A stretch of DNA of 64,000 nt, taken from assembly GCF_029873635.1 (NCBI RefSeq), contig NC_080421.1, forward strand, positions 40,777,120 to 40,841,119. The letters run 5' to 3'. The notes under the pieces were generated by a model, which saw only the letters and a list, made by a program, of their open reading frames with translations, was not told the origin of the DNA and did not search any database. Each line of letters opens with the position of its first letter. Positions within the stretch are counted from its first letter, which is position 1. Made by a program: the position numbers and the translations under genes. Below are positions 13,418 to 25,262 of this stretch, piece after piece. Source of the stretch: Malania oleifera (taxonomy: Eukaryota; Streptophyta; Magnoliopsida; Santalales; Ximeniaceae).

Positions 13418-13580
13418 TGGGTTGTGGGGGTTGTGGTTTGGGGCCAAATATCAAGTAAGTTCACATGTTTCTAGAAAATCTCATAGAAAATCTATATAAT
13501 TTTTGAAATCTTATGCGAGGTCTACATCTATTTGTCAAATCTTAGAGGAGGTACATGATACTTTTGAAATCTCACAAAGG
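13222..13580. mobile_element. Probable MITE copy (GAGGTTT family)
   Basis: It has the alternating GCAAAAG / AAACCTCC / CAAATCTTAGAGGAGG words of the MITEs at 25118-27738 and 38895-39137. Roughly inverted ends run from GGGCAAAAGAACCC to AGAGGAGGTACATG. It is more diverged than the other two copies, carries a long G run inside, and its borders are approximate. Confidence 0.45.
13387..13417. repeat. T10-G21 homopolymer junction
   Basis: Ten T are followed directly by 21 G, then more G-rich sequence (GGGTTGTGGGGG). It may form a G-quadruplex and is error-prone in sequencing. Confidence 0.9.
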
Positions 13581-14044
13581 TTCATTTTTATTTTTTTTAT
13601 TTTTTTGTTGCCAAATTTTAAGGAACTTGATAGCATGATGTTAATTAGCTTGGGACATTCAATATTAAAGTTTGAGACTTTATGTTGAACGTCTCAAATT
13701 CAAATCTTAGAAGGAACATGATCTACCTAGAAGGTAGACTATTTTTTGTTGCGAAATCTATGTCTTGTTTGAGTCTTTCTAATGGACGTGACAAGGGTAG
13801 TGAAGAGTATTAGGTGTCAACCTAGGGAATTGTTAGGGATGAAATTTAATAGGACTTGCTCCTTCGCAACCATGTCTCTGTGTGCTTATTATTTAGATAT
13901 GAGACGTGGTGGATAGATTTATGCTCATTATGAGAGGGGTCCACTTGTTATTTGTCCCCAATCTAGAGAACGTATACATGAATAGGGAGTTGGTCTCTTT
14001 TATAATCTATCTTATTTAGAGATGGCATTGTGTACTAACATTAA

Positions 14045-14375
14045 AAGATAAATTGAGAAATGAGCATATAATAAGTTAGGTATAACACCGATTGAAAACA
14101 AGATAAGGGAGGGGCAGCTTACTTGGTTTGGACATTTGAAAAATAGACCTAGTAAGTCGAGCATCTGTAAGGATAAGTGAGTTAATTATTGTTTTTGGCA
14201 TAAAAAAAAAAAAAAAAAAGTAAGGGTAGACCTAAAACAACTTGGAATTAGATAGTGAAGAAATAGCCCTTAATCTAATAGAGGAAAACGCTCTAGATCG
14301 GGTGAATTGGTAGAAAAGGATTCATGTAATCGACCTTATGTACTAGGACTTAAGGCTTCTTGTTGTTATTATATT
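14045..14375 (+). mobile_element. RTE-type LINE, 3' remnant
   Basis: Broken frames read like the C-terminal end of plant RTE reverse-transcriptase proteins: DKLRNEHI, then IREGQLTWFGHLKNRP, then a remnant of the ALDRV.WRKRIHVADP motif near 14290-14330. The end near TTGTTGTTATTATATTG resembles the short-repeat tail of RTE elements. A long A run interrupts the coding part at about 14202-14219. It is 5'-truncated with several stops and frameshifts. A related minus-strand copy is at 56180-56602. Confidence 0.6.
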
Positions 14376-14379
14376 GTGT

Positions 14380-15704
14380 ACAAATGTTTTGTTAATTTTT
14401 TTTACAACCTACTAGTACCTGCTCGAGGATCCTGTATTCTAACTCTATTTCTAATAAATAGTGCTTTGCTTTGTTAACTAGTGCATAGAAAGGTGGTAAT
14501 AACAACAAGAATAATAATTATAATAGAAATTCAAGTTGTGGATCCAATAATTGATATGCAACATAGAAAAAAAATTATACTTTTTTCATTTGAATAGCAT
14601 CACTTTAAAAATAAATAAATAAATAAATAAATGTCGCAACATGACTTTTTCATTGTCTTAAATTTTGCTTAAATAAGTTCACTCCTTTTGAAGTAGTTGC
14701 TAGCTCTTCCATGCATGGCAAATTAAAATCTAATGGTATGTCTGCCATGACATATCCTTCATTATTTGTCAAGGCAAAAGTAAAAACGCGATCAAGTTCA
14801 ACCATGTAGAATGATAAGTATTTAAGCTAGTTGTAAACTCACATAGGTTGATAACCTATGCGAGTAAATGCCAAATGCATGCCACACAATTAGTGTGATT
14901 GTCATAATATCTAAGTAACCAATAAGGCTTAATCATAGACTAGCGTCAACAACGCTTGTCAAATGGATAATAGAAGCAACAAACATGATAACCATTAGTG
15001 TTTTTTTTAATTAAAAAGAACTAAGAATCAAACTTATACAAAAGCTTAAATATAGAGAGATGACCTTATAGTCATGTATGCACGAAAGATCCCAATTACG
15101 AGGCATTGTTGAACCACTCTCCAATTACTTTTGTCTAGTATGTTGCATTTTGAAGGCTTAGATTGAGCTTACCTAGTTATCAAGCTATCTAGCTAACTAA
15201 AAATTACATCAACATTTGGTGTAATTTATGGGAAATCTAAACATAAACCACATTGACTTGATGCATTGAGATAGTTGAATATAAAAACCTCTTGAAATAG
15301 GAGGGATAGCCTTCTTAATAAGGAATAACATCATGCTTAATCATAAGTGTCTGTACCTAAAAAAATACTAAGTTTTTTGCACATATAAATCATTATAGAG
15401 CTAAGCCACAAGAAAAATTACTCACTTAGGAGGTTCAAACTCTTCAAGAAAAAAAAAGCTAGGAAGAAGATTTTTCTCATCAAAAATCGAGCCACAAGAA
15501 CCAATGCATGGTAGAGCTTGGCCATTTTGGAGTAGAACAAATAGGAATAAAAGGTATCTTGATTGAAGATTCCATTATAATCTTGAGTTTGATGAGTAAA
15601 GAGATTATGTAGTCAATGGTAGTCATAAAGACATCTAGCCTTTGCAAGGCTGAACAAAGCAACTGACATTTGAAATGCAACATTATACACATAACTCCAA
15701 TTAG
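14380..15704. other. Intergenic, nothing recognised
   Basis: AT-rich sequence with a short (AAAT)n run at about 14608-14630. No coding, RNA or clear transposon signal was seen. Scattered open frames are short and without recognisable motifs. Confidence 0.4.
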
Positions 15705-17490
15705 TGATCCTAAAAAAAATAATAAAAAATTAATTAAAAATTAATTCATTTTAAGTAATTAATTAATTAATAAGAGTTATTAATTAAATAATATAATATA
15801 ATATAATATAATAATATTTTAATATAATATAATAATATTATAATATATAATAACTTAAACATGAGGAAGTTCAGAGAAGAAGCTTCCTGATTTAATTTCA
15901 ATTGAAGACTCCCCCCAATCTCTCTGCAATTCATCTCTCTCTCCCTTCTCAAATTCATTTTCTCTCTCCTCACATACACTCTCTCTCTAAAAATTTCTCT
16001 CCATCTCTCCGCCAAATTGAAAAGCGAACATCATTTCTGGGTCTCAGCTCCGCTCCTCAACGTTTTAACTGGAGAGATTTTGTCGTTTGGATGTCGTAAG
16101 CACCACTTCAAGGCTAAAGGTAAGGGAAATGAATTATCTTAGTTTATTTTCAAGTTTTAACCGATTAAATTTGAGTATACGAATATATGGATGATATGTT
16201 GGATTTTCTGAACGAGCCAACAGTTTGAAATAGATGATATTGTTTTATTATACATGTATATGGGAAAATTAAAGTGAGTAGGATTAATCATCTCTGTTTT
16301 GTTTTAAATTATATATTTTGAGTTAAATTAAATTGTGGAGATGACTATACCCTCATTTTCAGTAAAATACACCGGGTATATTATGATATATTTTCTCCGG
16401 ATAGTTTATTAAATTATGATCTATCACTCATGTGGCATGAGAATAATTCATCTTTTATATAATTAAGTCTATTGGGATTTTTATGGGGATATATATATAG
16501 TAAGTGTTATGGTGATATACTTATTTCATGGATTGTTGGGAATAGTGTGGAAATGTTTTTATGATTATTATGTTGAGAAAACGAGGAAACCATTTTATTA
16601 TTTTTATTACGTAAATTACAATTATATTTTTTAAGAATCCTGATGGATCAAGTGTGATGAAAGCTCGATACCGTAGCTAGAGAGGAATATTAGTGCAGGC
16701 ACACTGTTGTGGAAGTGTTGGCGGTTTATAATTGGTTTGGCTTGAGTAGGGTTATACCCTCCTGGAGTCCGAACCAGGTTGAAGTAGGCAAACTGATCTT
16801 ACAGACATATTACTTTGACTTAGTTGTTGTTTAATCAACCAAGTTAAGTCCAATTTTCGGACCGCACAACCCATTATGGGGGTTAAACATGTCGTTAGTC
16901 CAAAAAGGGAGGTTCTTTTATACATATTTGTAGATTTATGTAAATGAGGCTATTTGTGAAGCCGAAGTTATGATTTGAAAGAAAATGTGTATTTTTAATT
17001 ATATAGGTGTGAGTTACATTTTACAAATGCTATTTTTATTTAAAGTTAAATTAATGGATGTATTTTGCTTACATAAAAACTCATTTTGCCACACACTGAT
17101 AATAATTTATTTCTTCTTACTGAGAGGTATCTCACCCTAATAAATATTTCAACTTTTTAGGACCTACAAGAAATCAAGCTTAGTGAGCTTTGGGAAAGGG
17201 TTAGATATTATAGTTTAGAGTAAGTGTTTGTAAGATATTGAATTATATATGTTTTACTTTTACTCCTTGGGTTGTAATATTGTTACTTAAAGATACCTAT
17301 CTGTTTGTTGTGGTTTAGTACTCTGGTATAGTATTTGAGTTTAAATTATTATCGTTGTTTGCATTGAGTTGATTTTTGGAAAGTCCCACCTTGGACCCCA
17401 CTAGGTTCGGGGCGTATGAATTGTGATATCAAAGAGTATATTTATTCATATGTGGCAATCGGACCCGAGTTTTGGGTTCGGGGCGTTACA
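15705..17490 (+). mobile_element. Ty3/gypsy-type LTR, probably solo
   Basis: The right end, CGGACCCGAG...GGGTTCGGGGCGTTACA at 17490, is nearly the same as the end of the well-defined LTR at 25263-27617. The proposed left end is TGATCCTAA at 15705, followed by the AT-rich lead-in usual in this type. A CT-rich leader-like region lies at 15910-16010. The 5 bases beside the ends (ATTAG, ATAAT) do not match, so either the left border is off or the target duplication has decayed. No internal coding region was seen. Fossil. Confidence 0.65.
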
Positions 17491-20081
17491 ATAATAAGGA
17501 TAATCACTATATATATTGGGATGCCTAATTAAGATGATAAAGTCGTAAGCTAAATTAAATTTAGGTCTACAAATGTGTCAAATCTTTTGTGAACCACTTG
17601 ATACTTAGTTTAGTAATGGCTCTTTTGAACTCATTTACTAAGATAAGCTCTCATTCTTACACTTGAAGAACAAAAACTAAGTGTGCTGAGCTTGAGTTAG
17701 ATCATACTCTACTCCCCAAGCCCGCGAGTTTGCTCATTGAGTTTACTTACAGTTTGGCTCATTTATAAGTTCAACAATAATCTTGTCTAATATTCTCACG
17801 AGTTAACATGCAAAATTTGATTCATCAAGCTCCTTAAGATGCTCATTTATAAACCTAATCTTGAACTAATTAAAATTGAATTATTTGGCATATATATTAT
17901 TGACAAGTACTTTCTTTTGAGTCATCACTTATCACATATATTTATTTATTGTTGAAAAAACCAGACAATAAAACACAAGTAAGAATACTAGACCTAGGAT
18001 TACAAATGACTAAGTCATTTGTTTATTTCTATTAATGAACATTTTTTTATTTAATTTTAAAGCTTACCAATAAATGATGGGAATTGGGAACAACATTAAA
18101 CTTGCCTCGTTTAAGATTGTTTTGGCCTCATTTAATAAATACGCGAGACATGAACAAGAGTAAAATTTAGTTGTTCAATTAACGAGTCAATCTCAAGCTC
18201 ATATTTGAAACTTGTTTATTAAATGATCCTAGTCTGAAAAATGTTAAAAGCTTGACTTAGCTTGACAGATTCCTATCTTAGTTGAATCTTCAAACTTGAA
18301 ACAAATGAGGCTTGAGAAGAAAGAAACCAAGACCAAGAGGAATGTTGGGAAAGGGAAGATCATCAAATCTTGTGAAGCCAATCATTAGTGCCAACTCCCA
18401 TTTATCCAAGAAGTTATATATGAGTCACTATAAAAAAAAAATGAAAAATTCAAATGAAAAACTATAAAGTATAAAAGACCCAATAGATAGATCATATGGA
18501 AGGTTTCAAAACCATTAAGATGTTTTATGTAGTCTCTAATGTTATCATATGTTGAGCTTTCACAGTAACTCTTAAAAGTAAGATGGTTACCCGGTGTCTG
18601 TGTTTGCCACCTAGCTCAATCAATTATTCAGTACAATTTGTTAAGATATTTGATGTGTATTTTATCAATATTAAGGTTAAAAAAATTATTGTTGATCTAC
18701 TTGTCTGTTGGGAAGGAGAATATGAATTATTTTGAGATTATGCACAAAGATTCAATATGGAGTCTTTAAATATCTCAAACTTGATCCAACAAGTGAGGAT
18801 GGTGGCCTTTATGGTTTGGATTTTCCTCTCTCTCTCTTTCAATCCCCATCAAAAGGTTTTGTCTATCTACTAGTTTAGGCTGCCATGTTCTAAAGAGGCA
18901 ATCATCTAAAAGGCAATGAGACAACAAGGGAGTAGGAAGAGGAAAGATAGCTCCAAATAAAGGGTTGCATAGCAGCTGATTAGCTTTGCAGAAAAATAGT
19001 GGGGGAAAAGGCAAGAAGATCAAGACTTATAGGGTTCTAAGGGGATTTAAATAAACAGATAAAAGAAAGGTTGGTGGAGGTTTTGACTAGATAGAGAGGA
19101 AGGGGGAATGGTGACCAACCATAGCACCATTGGCACAACATTTGAGCATAGACAAGTATGCCCTTTTTATTTTTGATTTTCACACATCAAAATAATATTT
19201 TTCTTAGAAAGTTTTCATTAGAAGTGAAACCTAAGATAAGTGGTTAACATCCAAAATAAAGCCTAGAAAGGCTAGAAAATAAGAAGATCATAACGCAAAA
19301 AAAGAGAAGAAAAAATTCATTTCATTTTCTTGGAATCCTCTGGCTACTTTTTCAGGATACATCCTAGTTATGATAGGATGTCTTCATGCAATAAGTAGGT
19401 TGTGGGGGACTTGAGTACTATGTTTTCTTCTATTTATCATACTTCTCTTCATGTTAGTAATCTCTGGAATAATTAAGGAACCAAGAGCTTATATAGGTTG
19501 AGTTAGTCTAGGTCAAGTTGGTATAGACGCTTTACTTCTAGTATTGTAGTGATCTTTGGTCGTCAACTACTTAGTGTACACTTTAGATGTTTCTCACCAT
19601 TTTAAAATTAGTTTAGAATTTTCTCACTGTTTTTAATTCATTAATCAATAAAACATGTAAACATATTAGACATGGATTCATTGGATTTCATTTTGAATAT
19701 TTCATAGTTATGTCCTACCATATTAATCCTAATTTCTTTAACTTGATTCTCGCTTCCATATAATCCTAGTCTATCCCTAATTTTCTTGGCAATATGACAT
19801 CTAGAGTACTTAATTTGTTTATATTTAAATCACAAAATAAACATTCACTACCTTGAAATTCTATTTTCAATATATAGTTCCCAGTGGGATTTAGGAATTG
19901 GTTAAGTGTGGAAGTGGAATGTGATTGCTATGCTACCTCTCGTCATAGGTTTTAGGATAAATACTTTATTTCAAAAGGAATACTAGGATAAGGGAATCGG
20001 AAAAGTTTATAGGAATCATAGGAAAAAAAAAAAAAAAAGGAGAAAAGAGGGAGGTGAAAAGACTCAGATTAGAGAAAAAAG

Positions 20082-20083
<2 letters not shown>
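17491..20083. other. Intergenic, nothing recognised
   Basis: AT-rich sequence without coding signal, recognisable transposon ends or RNA gene. It includes purine-rich stretches at about 18900-19110 and 20030-20080. Open frames on both strands are short and compositionally biased. Confidence 0.4.
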
Positions 20084-20119
<36 letters not shown>

Positions 20120-20139
20120 AGAGAGAGAGAGAGAGAGAG
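20084..20139. repeat. (TA)n-(GA)n compound microsatellite
   Basis: A TA run up to about 20116 is followed by a GA run to about 20139. Confidence 0.9.
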
Positions 20140-20195
20140 CACTGGGGTCTATTTAGGACTATTTAGCATTGTGCTATTGGTTTGACATGTAGAAT

Positions 20196-20786
20196 TTGGT
20201 TAAGACCCTTTACAAGATAGGTTGCACACTAATTTATACCCATTCCAAGTCAAACTTGGAGTTACAATTGATCCCTAAATTGTGCCCAAAACATAGCCAC
20301 TATAAATTCTGTGGTTACAAATCATAAATTCAAAATAATAATCCTAATCATAAATTTGGAGAGCTACATTAAAAGCCTAATTATCAACTTTCTTCCCTCA
20401 TGGACCTCGCCGAGGTTGCCACCAATATCACATGCTTTGTCGTCTACTAGTTAGGTGATTACTATCGACTGGTTCATCACTTGTTGCTCTTTTGGGTTTG
20501 GTGATAAGTTGTTCATGTTGTCTGCTGACAAGACAACCTCCTACATGACTAGACGACCTCTACTACCTAATGATTGTATGACTTTTGTTGACTAGTCCTC
20601 TTTTTGCCTTTATAACTTCCAATTGTTTAGTGTGATCATGCGATGAATCCTTTGTGATTCAAGAATTGTTTCTTCACCGTGCTTTATCTAAACCCTCTTT
20701 TTTTCTTTTTTCTTTTTTCTTTTTTAATTTTTATAGTTCTAACCTCCTCTAGGCTTTTTTTTTTTTTATCTCATTTTGTCAAGTTT

Positions 20787-20835
<49 letters not shown>

Positions 20836-21686
20836 AATTTTGCCTCATCATATATGGAAATGAAATTCCATCAGAAAGAAATGAGGATAATCAGAGAGCC
20901 CCTTCTCTAGTGTTGCCTTGGGAGGAGTAGTCAATGACAAAAGGAACGATTTCTCTTTCCTAGAGGAGAGGATCAAAGAACGCCTCCATGGAGCGGCCAA
21001 TTTGCATTTAGGTGATTATGTTGGCTACCATGGAAAAGCCTAAGAAAAGAAGAATAGTGTGCTTGTAGGAGAAATGAAACCGAAACTTGACATATTGAGT
21101 TTGGTTAAGACCCTATACAAGATAGGTTGCACACAAGATAGGTTGCACACTCTTATTTATACCCATTCTAAGTCAAACTTGGAGTTACAATTGATCCCTA
21201 AATTGTGCCCAAAACATAGTCACTATAAATTCTATGGTTACAAATCGTAAATTCAAAATAATAATCCTAATCATAAACTCGGAGAGTTGACATTAAAAGC
21301 CTAATTATCAACTTCCTTCCCTTAGGGGCCTCACCTAGGTTGCCACCAATCTCACATGCATTGTTGCCTAATGATTAGGTGATTACTATCGCCTAGGCCG
21401 TCACTTGTTGCTCCTTTGGGTTTGGTGATAAGTTGTTCATGTTGCCTATTGACAAGGTAACCTCTTGGATGGCTGGACGACCTCTACTACATAATGATTG
21501 TACAACCTTTGTTGCATGGTCCTCTTTTCGCCTCATAATTTCCTATTGTTTAGTGTGATCATGCAACGAATCCTTTGTGATTCGAGGGTTGTTTCTTCAC
21601 CGTGCTTTATCTAAACCCTCTTTTTTCTTTTTCTTTTTAAATAGTTCTAGCCTCCTCTAGGTATTTTTTTATCTCATTTTGTCAAG
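20196..21686. repeat. Direct repeat pair, about 590 bp each, 905-bp offset
   Basis: Copy 1 (20196-20784) and copy 2 (21101-21686) both start TTGGTTAAGACCC and end ATCTCATTTTGTCAAG, with close similarity throughout. In reverse they show a TATA-like GGTATAAATAAG followed by a leader-like stretch, so the unit could be an LTR or promoter part of an unidentified element. No coding motif helps. Copy 1 ends in a (TC)n run at 20788-20832. Confidence 0.85.
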
Positions 21687-21940
21687 CTTCGGTTTCATTT
21701 CTCCTACAAGCACACTATTATTCTTTTATTAGGCTTTTCCATCGTAGCTAACATAATCACCTAAATGCAAACTGACTACTCCATGAAGGCGTTCTTTGAT
21801 CCTCTCCTCTAGTGGGGAGGAATCGTTCCTTTTGCCATTGACTTCTCCTCCCAAGGCAACACTAGCGAAGGGGCTCTCGGATTATCCTCATTTCTTTTTG
21901 ATGGAATTTCATTTCTATATATGTTGAGGTGAAATTGAAA
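20833..21940. repeat. Inverted repeat, about 259-bp arms, 590-bp loop
   Basis: The left arm 20833-21091 and right arm 21681-21940 are reverse complements with scattered differences. Landmarks are GGAGAAATGAAACCGAAAC on the left against GTTTCATTTCTCC on the right, and CCTTGGGAGGAG against CTCCTCCCAAGG. The loop is the second copy of the direct repeat. A transcript through it would fold into a long hairpin. Confidence 0.85.
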
Positions 21941-22894
21941 TCCCTCCTTGCCAGGGTTATTAGGATTAAAGCAATGTTCACCACCTTCCCGTTGATCAAT
22001 AGTTGGATCGCCAAACTTCCAGCGTTCCTCTGTTTGGCTCTTAGGGAGCATAACACCTATTGGGATATCCTTGCTAGTGAAGCAAGCTATCTTGCTGAGG
22101 ATATGCCTATGAGGTCTGGCATAGAATCTCTTTCAGGCTTATACTTCCAAATCAATGATATAAAGATGCTTAGGAGTTGACGAGGTTTGAGATTGAGAAT
22201 AAGGTCATTTGTGATAGGTTGATCTCTCCACCCTTACTCATAGGGGAAGAAGGCGAGGCACTTAAAGATCAATGATTGGGGGTGTAATTGGTTTGGTTTG
22301 GTCGGTTTTCGGGCAGGTTCAACATCGAAATTGATATTGCCGATTCATGATTTTGTGAACCGAAGCAAACTAAAAATGCCTAAAAATTGAACAAAATTGA
22401 CCAACTATTCTTGGTTTGGTTCAGTTTTACCAGTTGGTTTGGGACTCTTAGTGGTTTTTTGTTGGGCCTTGATTATTCTTGTATTATGTCAATTTAATTA
22501 AAAAAAATTCCCAATGAAATTTTTATTCAAACAACTAAATATGTCTTTTAAATAGTGATTTTTTTTTTTAGAAAAATGTTTAAAAAATAAAAAAAAAATC
22601 TATCAAATAATGGATCTACATTATTCCATCATTTGTAATTTGCATTTATAATTCATTAGAAATAATGAAATATCTTTGAAAATTCAATCTTTGAATAATT
22701 ATAATAATAATAAGGTATTAGTAAAGAAATGTAATGAGGAAGAAAAGGAAATTAAAAGAATATCGCACTTATGTTTGATTTTTATTTAATATGAGTGAGA
22801 AAACAGATGATCGATGATTTAGGACCTAGTGCTATGCCGAGATTCTAAATAGTTGTACACTAAAATTAAAATGTAATTTGGTAATATTAAGTAT
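21941..22894. other. Unassigned repeat-like sequence
   Basis: The first part (to about 22180) keeps one 83-codon + frame with no family I recognise; it may be a captured or transposon coding fragment. At about 22290-22480 there is a GGTTTGGTTTGGTCGG / GGTTTGGTTCAG stretch, typical of dispersed plant repeats with GGTTCGG words. The rest is AT-rich. Confidence 0.35.
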
Positions 22895-24983
22895 TGTCGC
22901 GACCTTCCCGGACGCAAACTTGACGACTCAAAAATAATGATGTAGTGTGTGTGGATTTTGAAAATGTGATTTTCGGAGAAAAACAATGTATATGAAGTCG
23001 CCACTAACCTTTTGAAGTGTAGTTAGAACACTTGGTTACTACCCAATTAAGGGTAGAATCGGTCTGTGCTACCAGAGTCGGGCTCGAGAGTTTGGTTACC
23101 CGAGGGGAAGGTATTAGCAACCCCTACGCGCCCATTCTTACGAACGGTACCTAATTAATATAAATTTAATAAGCCTTCTTATTTTACTCCCTAAAAAGTG
23201 TGAAGAAAATGTGCAAACTAAAATTATATAGATATTCCATCAGAACTGGGGCATACCATACTTCGAAGAGCTCAATGTCTCCCATTGCAATCATCGGGAT
23301 AGAAAATCGAGAAAATAATTAACAAAAATATACTCCTGGGGTTTTGAAATCTTTATAGAATTTTCTAAGTGAAAAGTAATATTTCGAGAGGTTTTGGAAT
23401 TTATTCAGGATGGAAACAATTTTCTGAGCCTCAAAACATTTTTTCTAATATTTATTTTATTGGATTTTTGGTGATTTTTTCATATTTTTCCAAAATTTTA
23501 AAATAACAAAAAGACAATTAAGCAAAAACAATGAAAATCAAGTCTCAAAATTTTTTTAAAAATTTTCTCCTGAGTTTTCTGAATTTTTTTTGTGATTTTT
23601 CTGAAATTTTTATGGGTTTTTAAAAGTTTAAATATAAAATAAAATAAAAGGCTAAATCTCATACCGGTTCAGAGGACCCAACCTGTTCGGGAAGAAAACC
23701 GATCAAAGGGGAAGGGTCAACCTGTTTAAGGTCTGATCAAGACCATTTATCCCTGCAACCATACACATATACACATATATAATAAACACCATCATATATG
23801 GATAATATAAACATAACAACTAAAATATAAATACCACAATGTGTACTAAACATAATAAAATAGTATATAATGATGCAATAAGATACAAAACTATCAAAAT
23901 ATGTTAGCTTTGATGTATTCCCAAGAGGGGGTTGAATTGGAATTTAAAACTTTTTCTTAAGTTTCACCTAAATAGCAGCAGTACATACACAACCTAGAGC
24001 TGTCTACCCAAATGCGCAAATAAGTATAATATGCAGAATTTAAATCATGCGCATCATTTACACAATAACATACATGCGATAAATATAAACTGCGAAAATA
24101 TAAACAGACACATGATATGTTATCAGGGTTCGGCCAACTGTGCCTACGTCCCCGCCTCTAACTCGTAAGCCCGAGGATTCCACTAATTGCTTACTTAACG
24201 AGTGGAGCAGCACCTAATACAATCAGATCAATTAGCACAGGGCTAACATCAACTTTTACAATTAGGTCAATTAGTGGGGTTGACCTCAACCTACGCCTTA
24301 ACAGGATAGTGCACCTAACTTTCCTAACCGAGTCTAAGCCAATCCGGGACTATTTCAAAGGGTTAGGCTCCCTCTTCAGGCCCGTGCCTGGAAATACAGC
24401 AGTATTTTCACAATCAATGAAATGATACAGTGATTATGCTTTCAAGTAAAGCAGATATGTACCCAAATACGCGCAATATAATCAATGCACCTCAATGATG
24501 TATGAACTAAAAGCTTGGTGCTCTACATGTGCAATCAACGCTCAGAATAATGACTTTATCTAATCAAGCATAAAAGTGTATATTTTAAAATTTAAAAACT
24601 CCATTCCAAAAATTTGAAAGACTCAGTTTAAAATTTCAAAAACTCAAAAAAAATTGAACGACTCAATCTAAAATTAAAAGACTAACTCGAAAATTTCAAG
24701 ACTCAATTTAAGATTAAAAGGACCTTAATTAAAAACTTAATTTCCAAATTAAAAGACTCGATTTAAAAACTTAAAAGGACTCTATTTTAAAAATATCCAG
24801 AACTCATTTTTGAAAATAATCGGGACTCGATCTTAAAACAGGACTCCAATTTAAAATAAAACAGGATTTGATTTGAAACAAAATGGGACTCAATCGAATC
24901 CCCCCATTCCCGGGATGCAAAGTCAATTCTAGTTATACCGGGTTTTCTTGAAAATGGCCTGGTTAAAAATTAGGGTGTCAACA
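22895..24983 (+). mobile_element. Solo LTR, Ty3/gypsy, Tat/Ogre-like
   Basis: It starts TGTCGCGACC and ends GGGTGTCAACA, with a perfect 5-bp target duplication AGTAT (22890-22894 and 24984-24988). Inside are the GTCGCCACTAACC, GAGTTTGGTTACCCGAGGGG and AAGGTATTAGCAACCCC segments that I know from LTRs of plant Tat/Ogre-type elements. No primer site or coding region lies between the duplications, so it is a solo LTR left by recombination. A copia-type LTR lies inside it at 23902-24544. Fossil. Confidence 0.85.
23902..24544 (-). mobile_element. Copia-type LTR nested in the Tat-like LTR
   Basis: It is the reverse-orientation counterpart of 537-1174. It begins TGTTAGC on the + strand with a CCCAAGAGGGGGTTG block and ends CTCA. 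Flanking 5-mers AAATA (23897-23901) and GAATA (24545-24549) match at four of five bases, a plausible worn target duplication. No coding part is present, so it is solo. It must be younger than the Tat-like LTR it interrupts. Fossil. Confidence 0.7.
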
Positions 24984-25262
24984 AGTATAAAATTGAATGT
25001 ATTTTAACAATTGAATATTTAAAAAAGTTGTGCAATAATATTAATAATATTGTTTATGGATTACATTAATAAAACTTATAGAATAATTAATATATTTAAA
25101 TTACATAAATTAATTAGGTAAAAGATAATGACTTTCCTTGAGGTTTGGTAAAAAGACAATGACTTTACCTAAAACTTCAAGAATTTTAAGAACATCTCCT
25201 AAGGTTTGTCAAAAAGACATAAGTGTTTTGAGGAGAGACCTATATCTTTTTAGTAAACTTTA

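Noticed and set aside
15705-17490. Target duplication for the LTR at 15705-17490
   Set aside because: The flanking 5-mers ATTAG and ATAAT agree at only three positions, so no duplication is claimed and the left border stays tentative.
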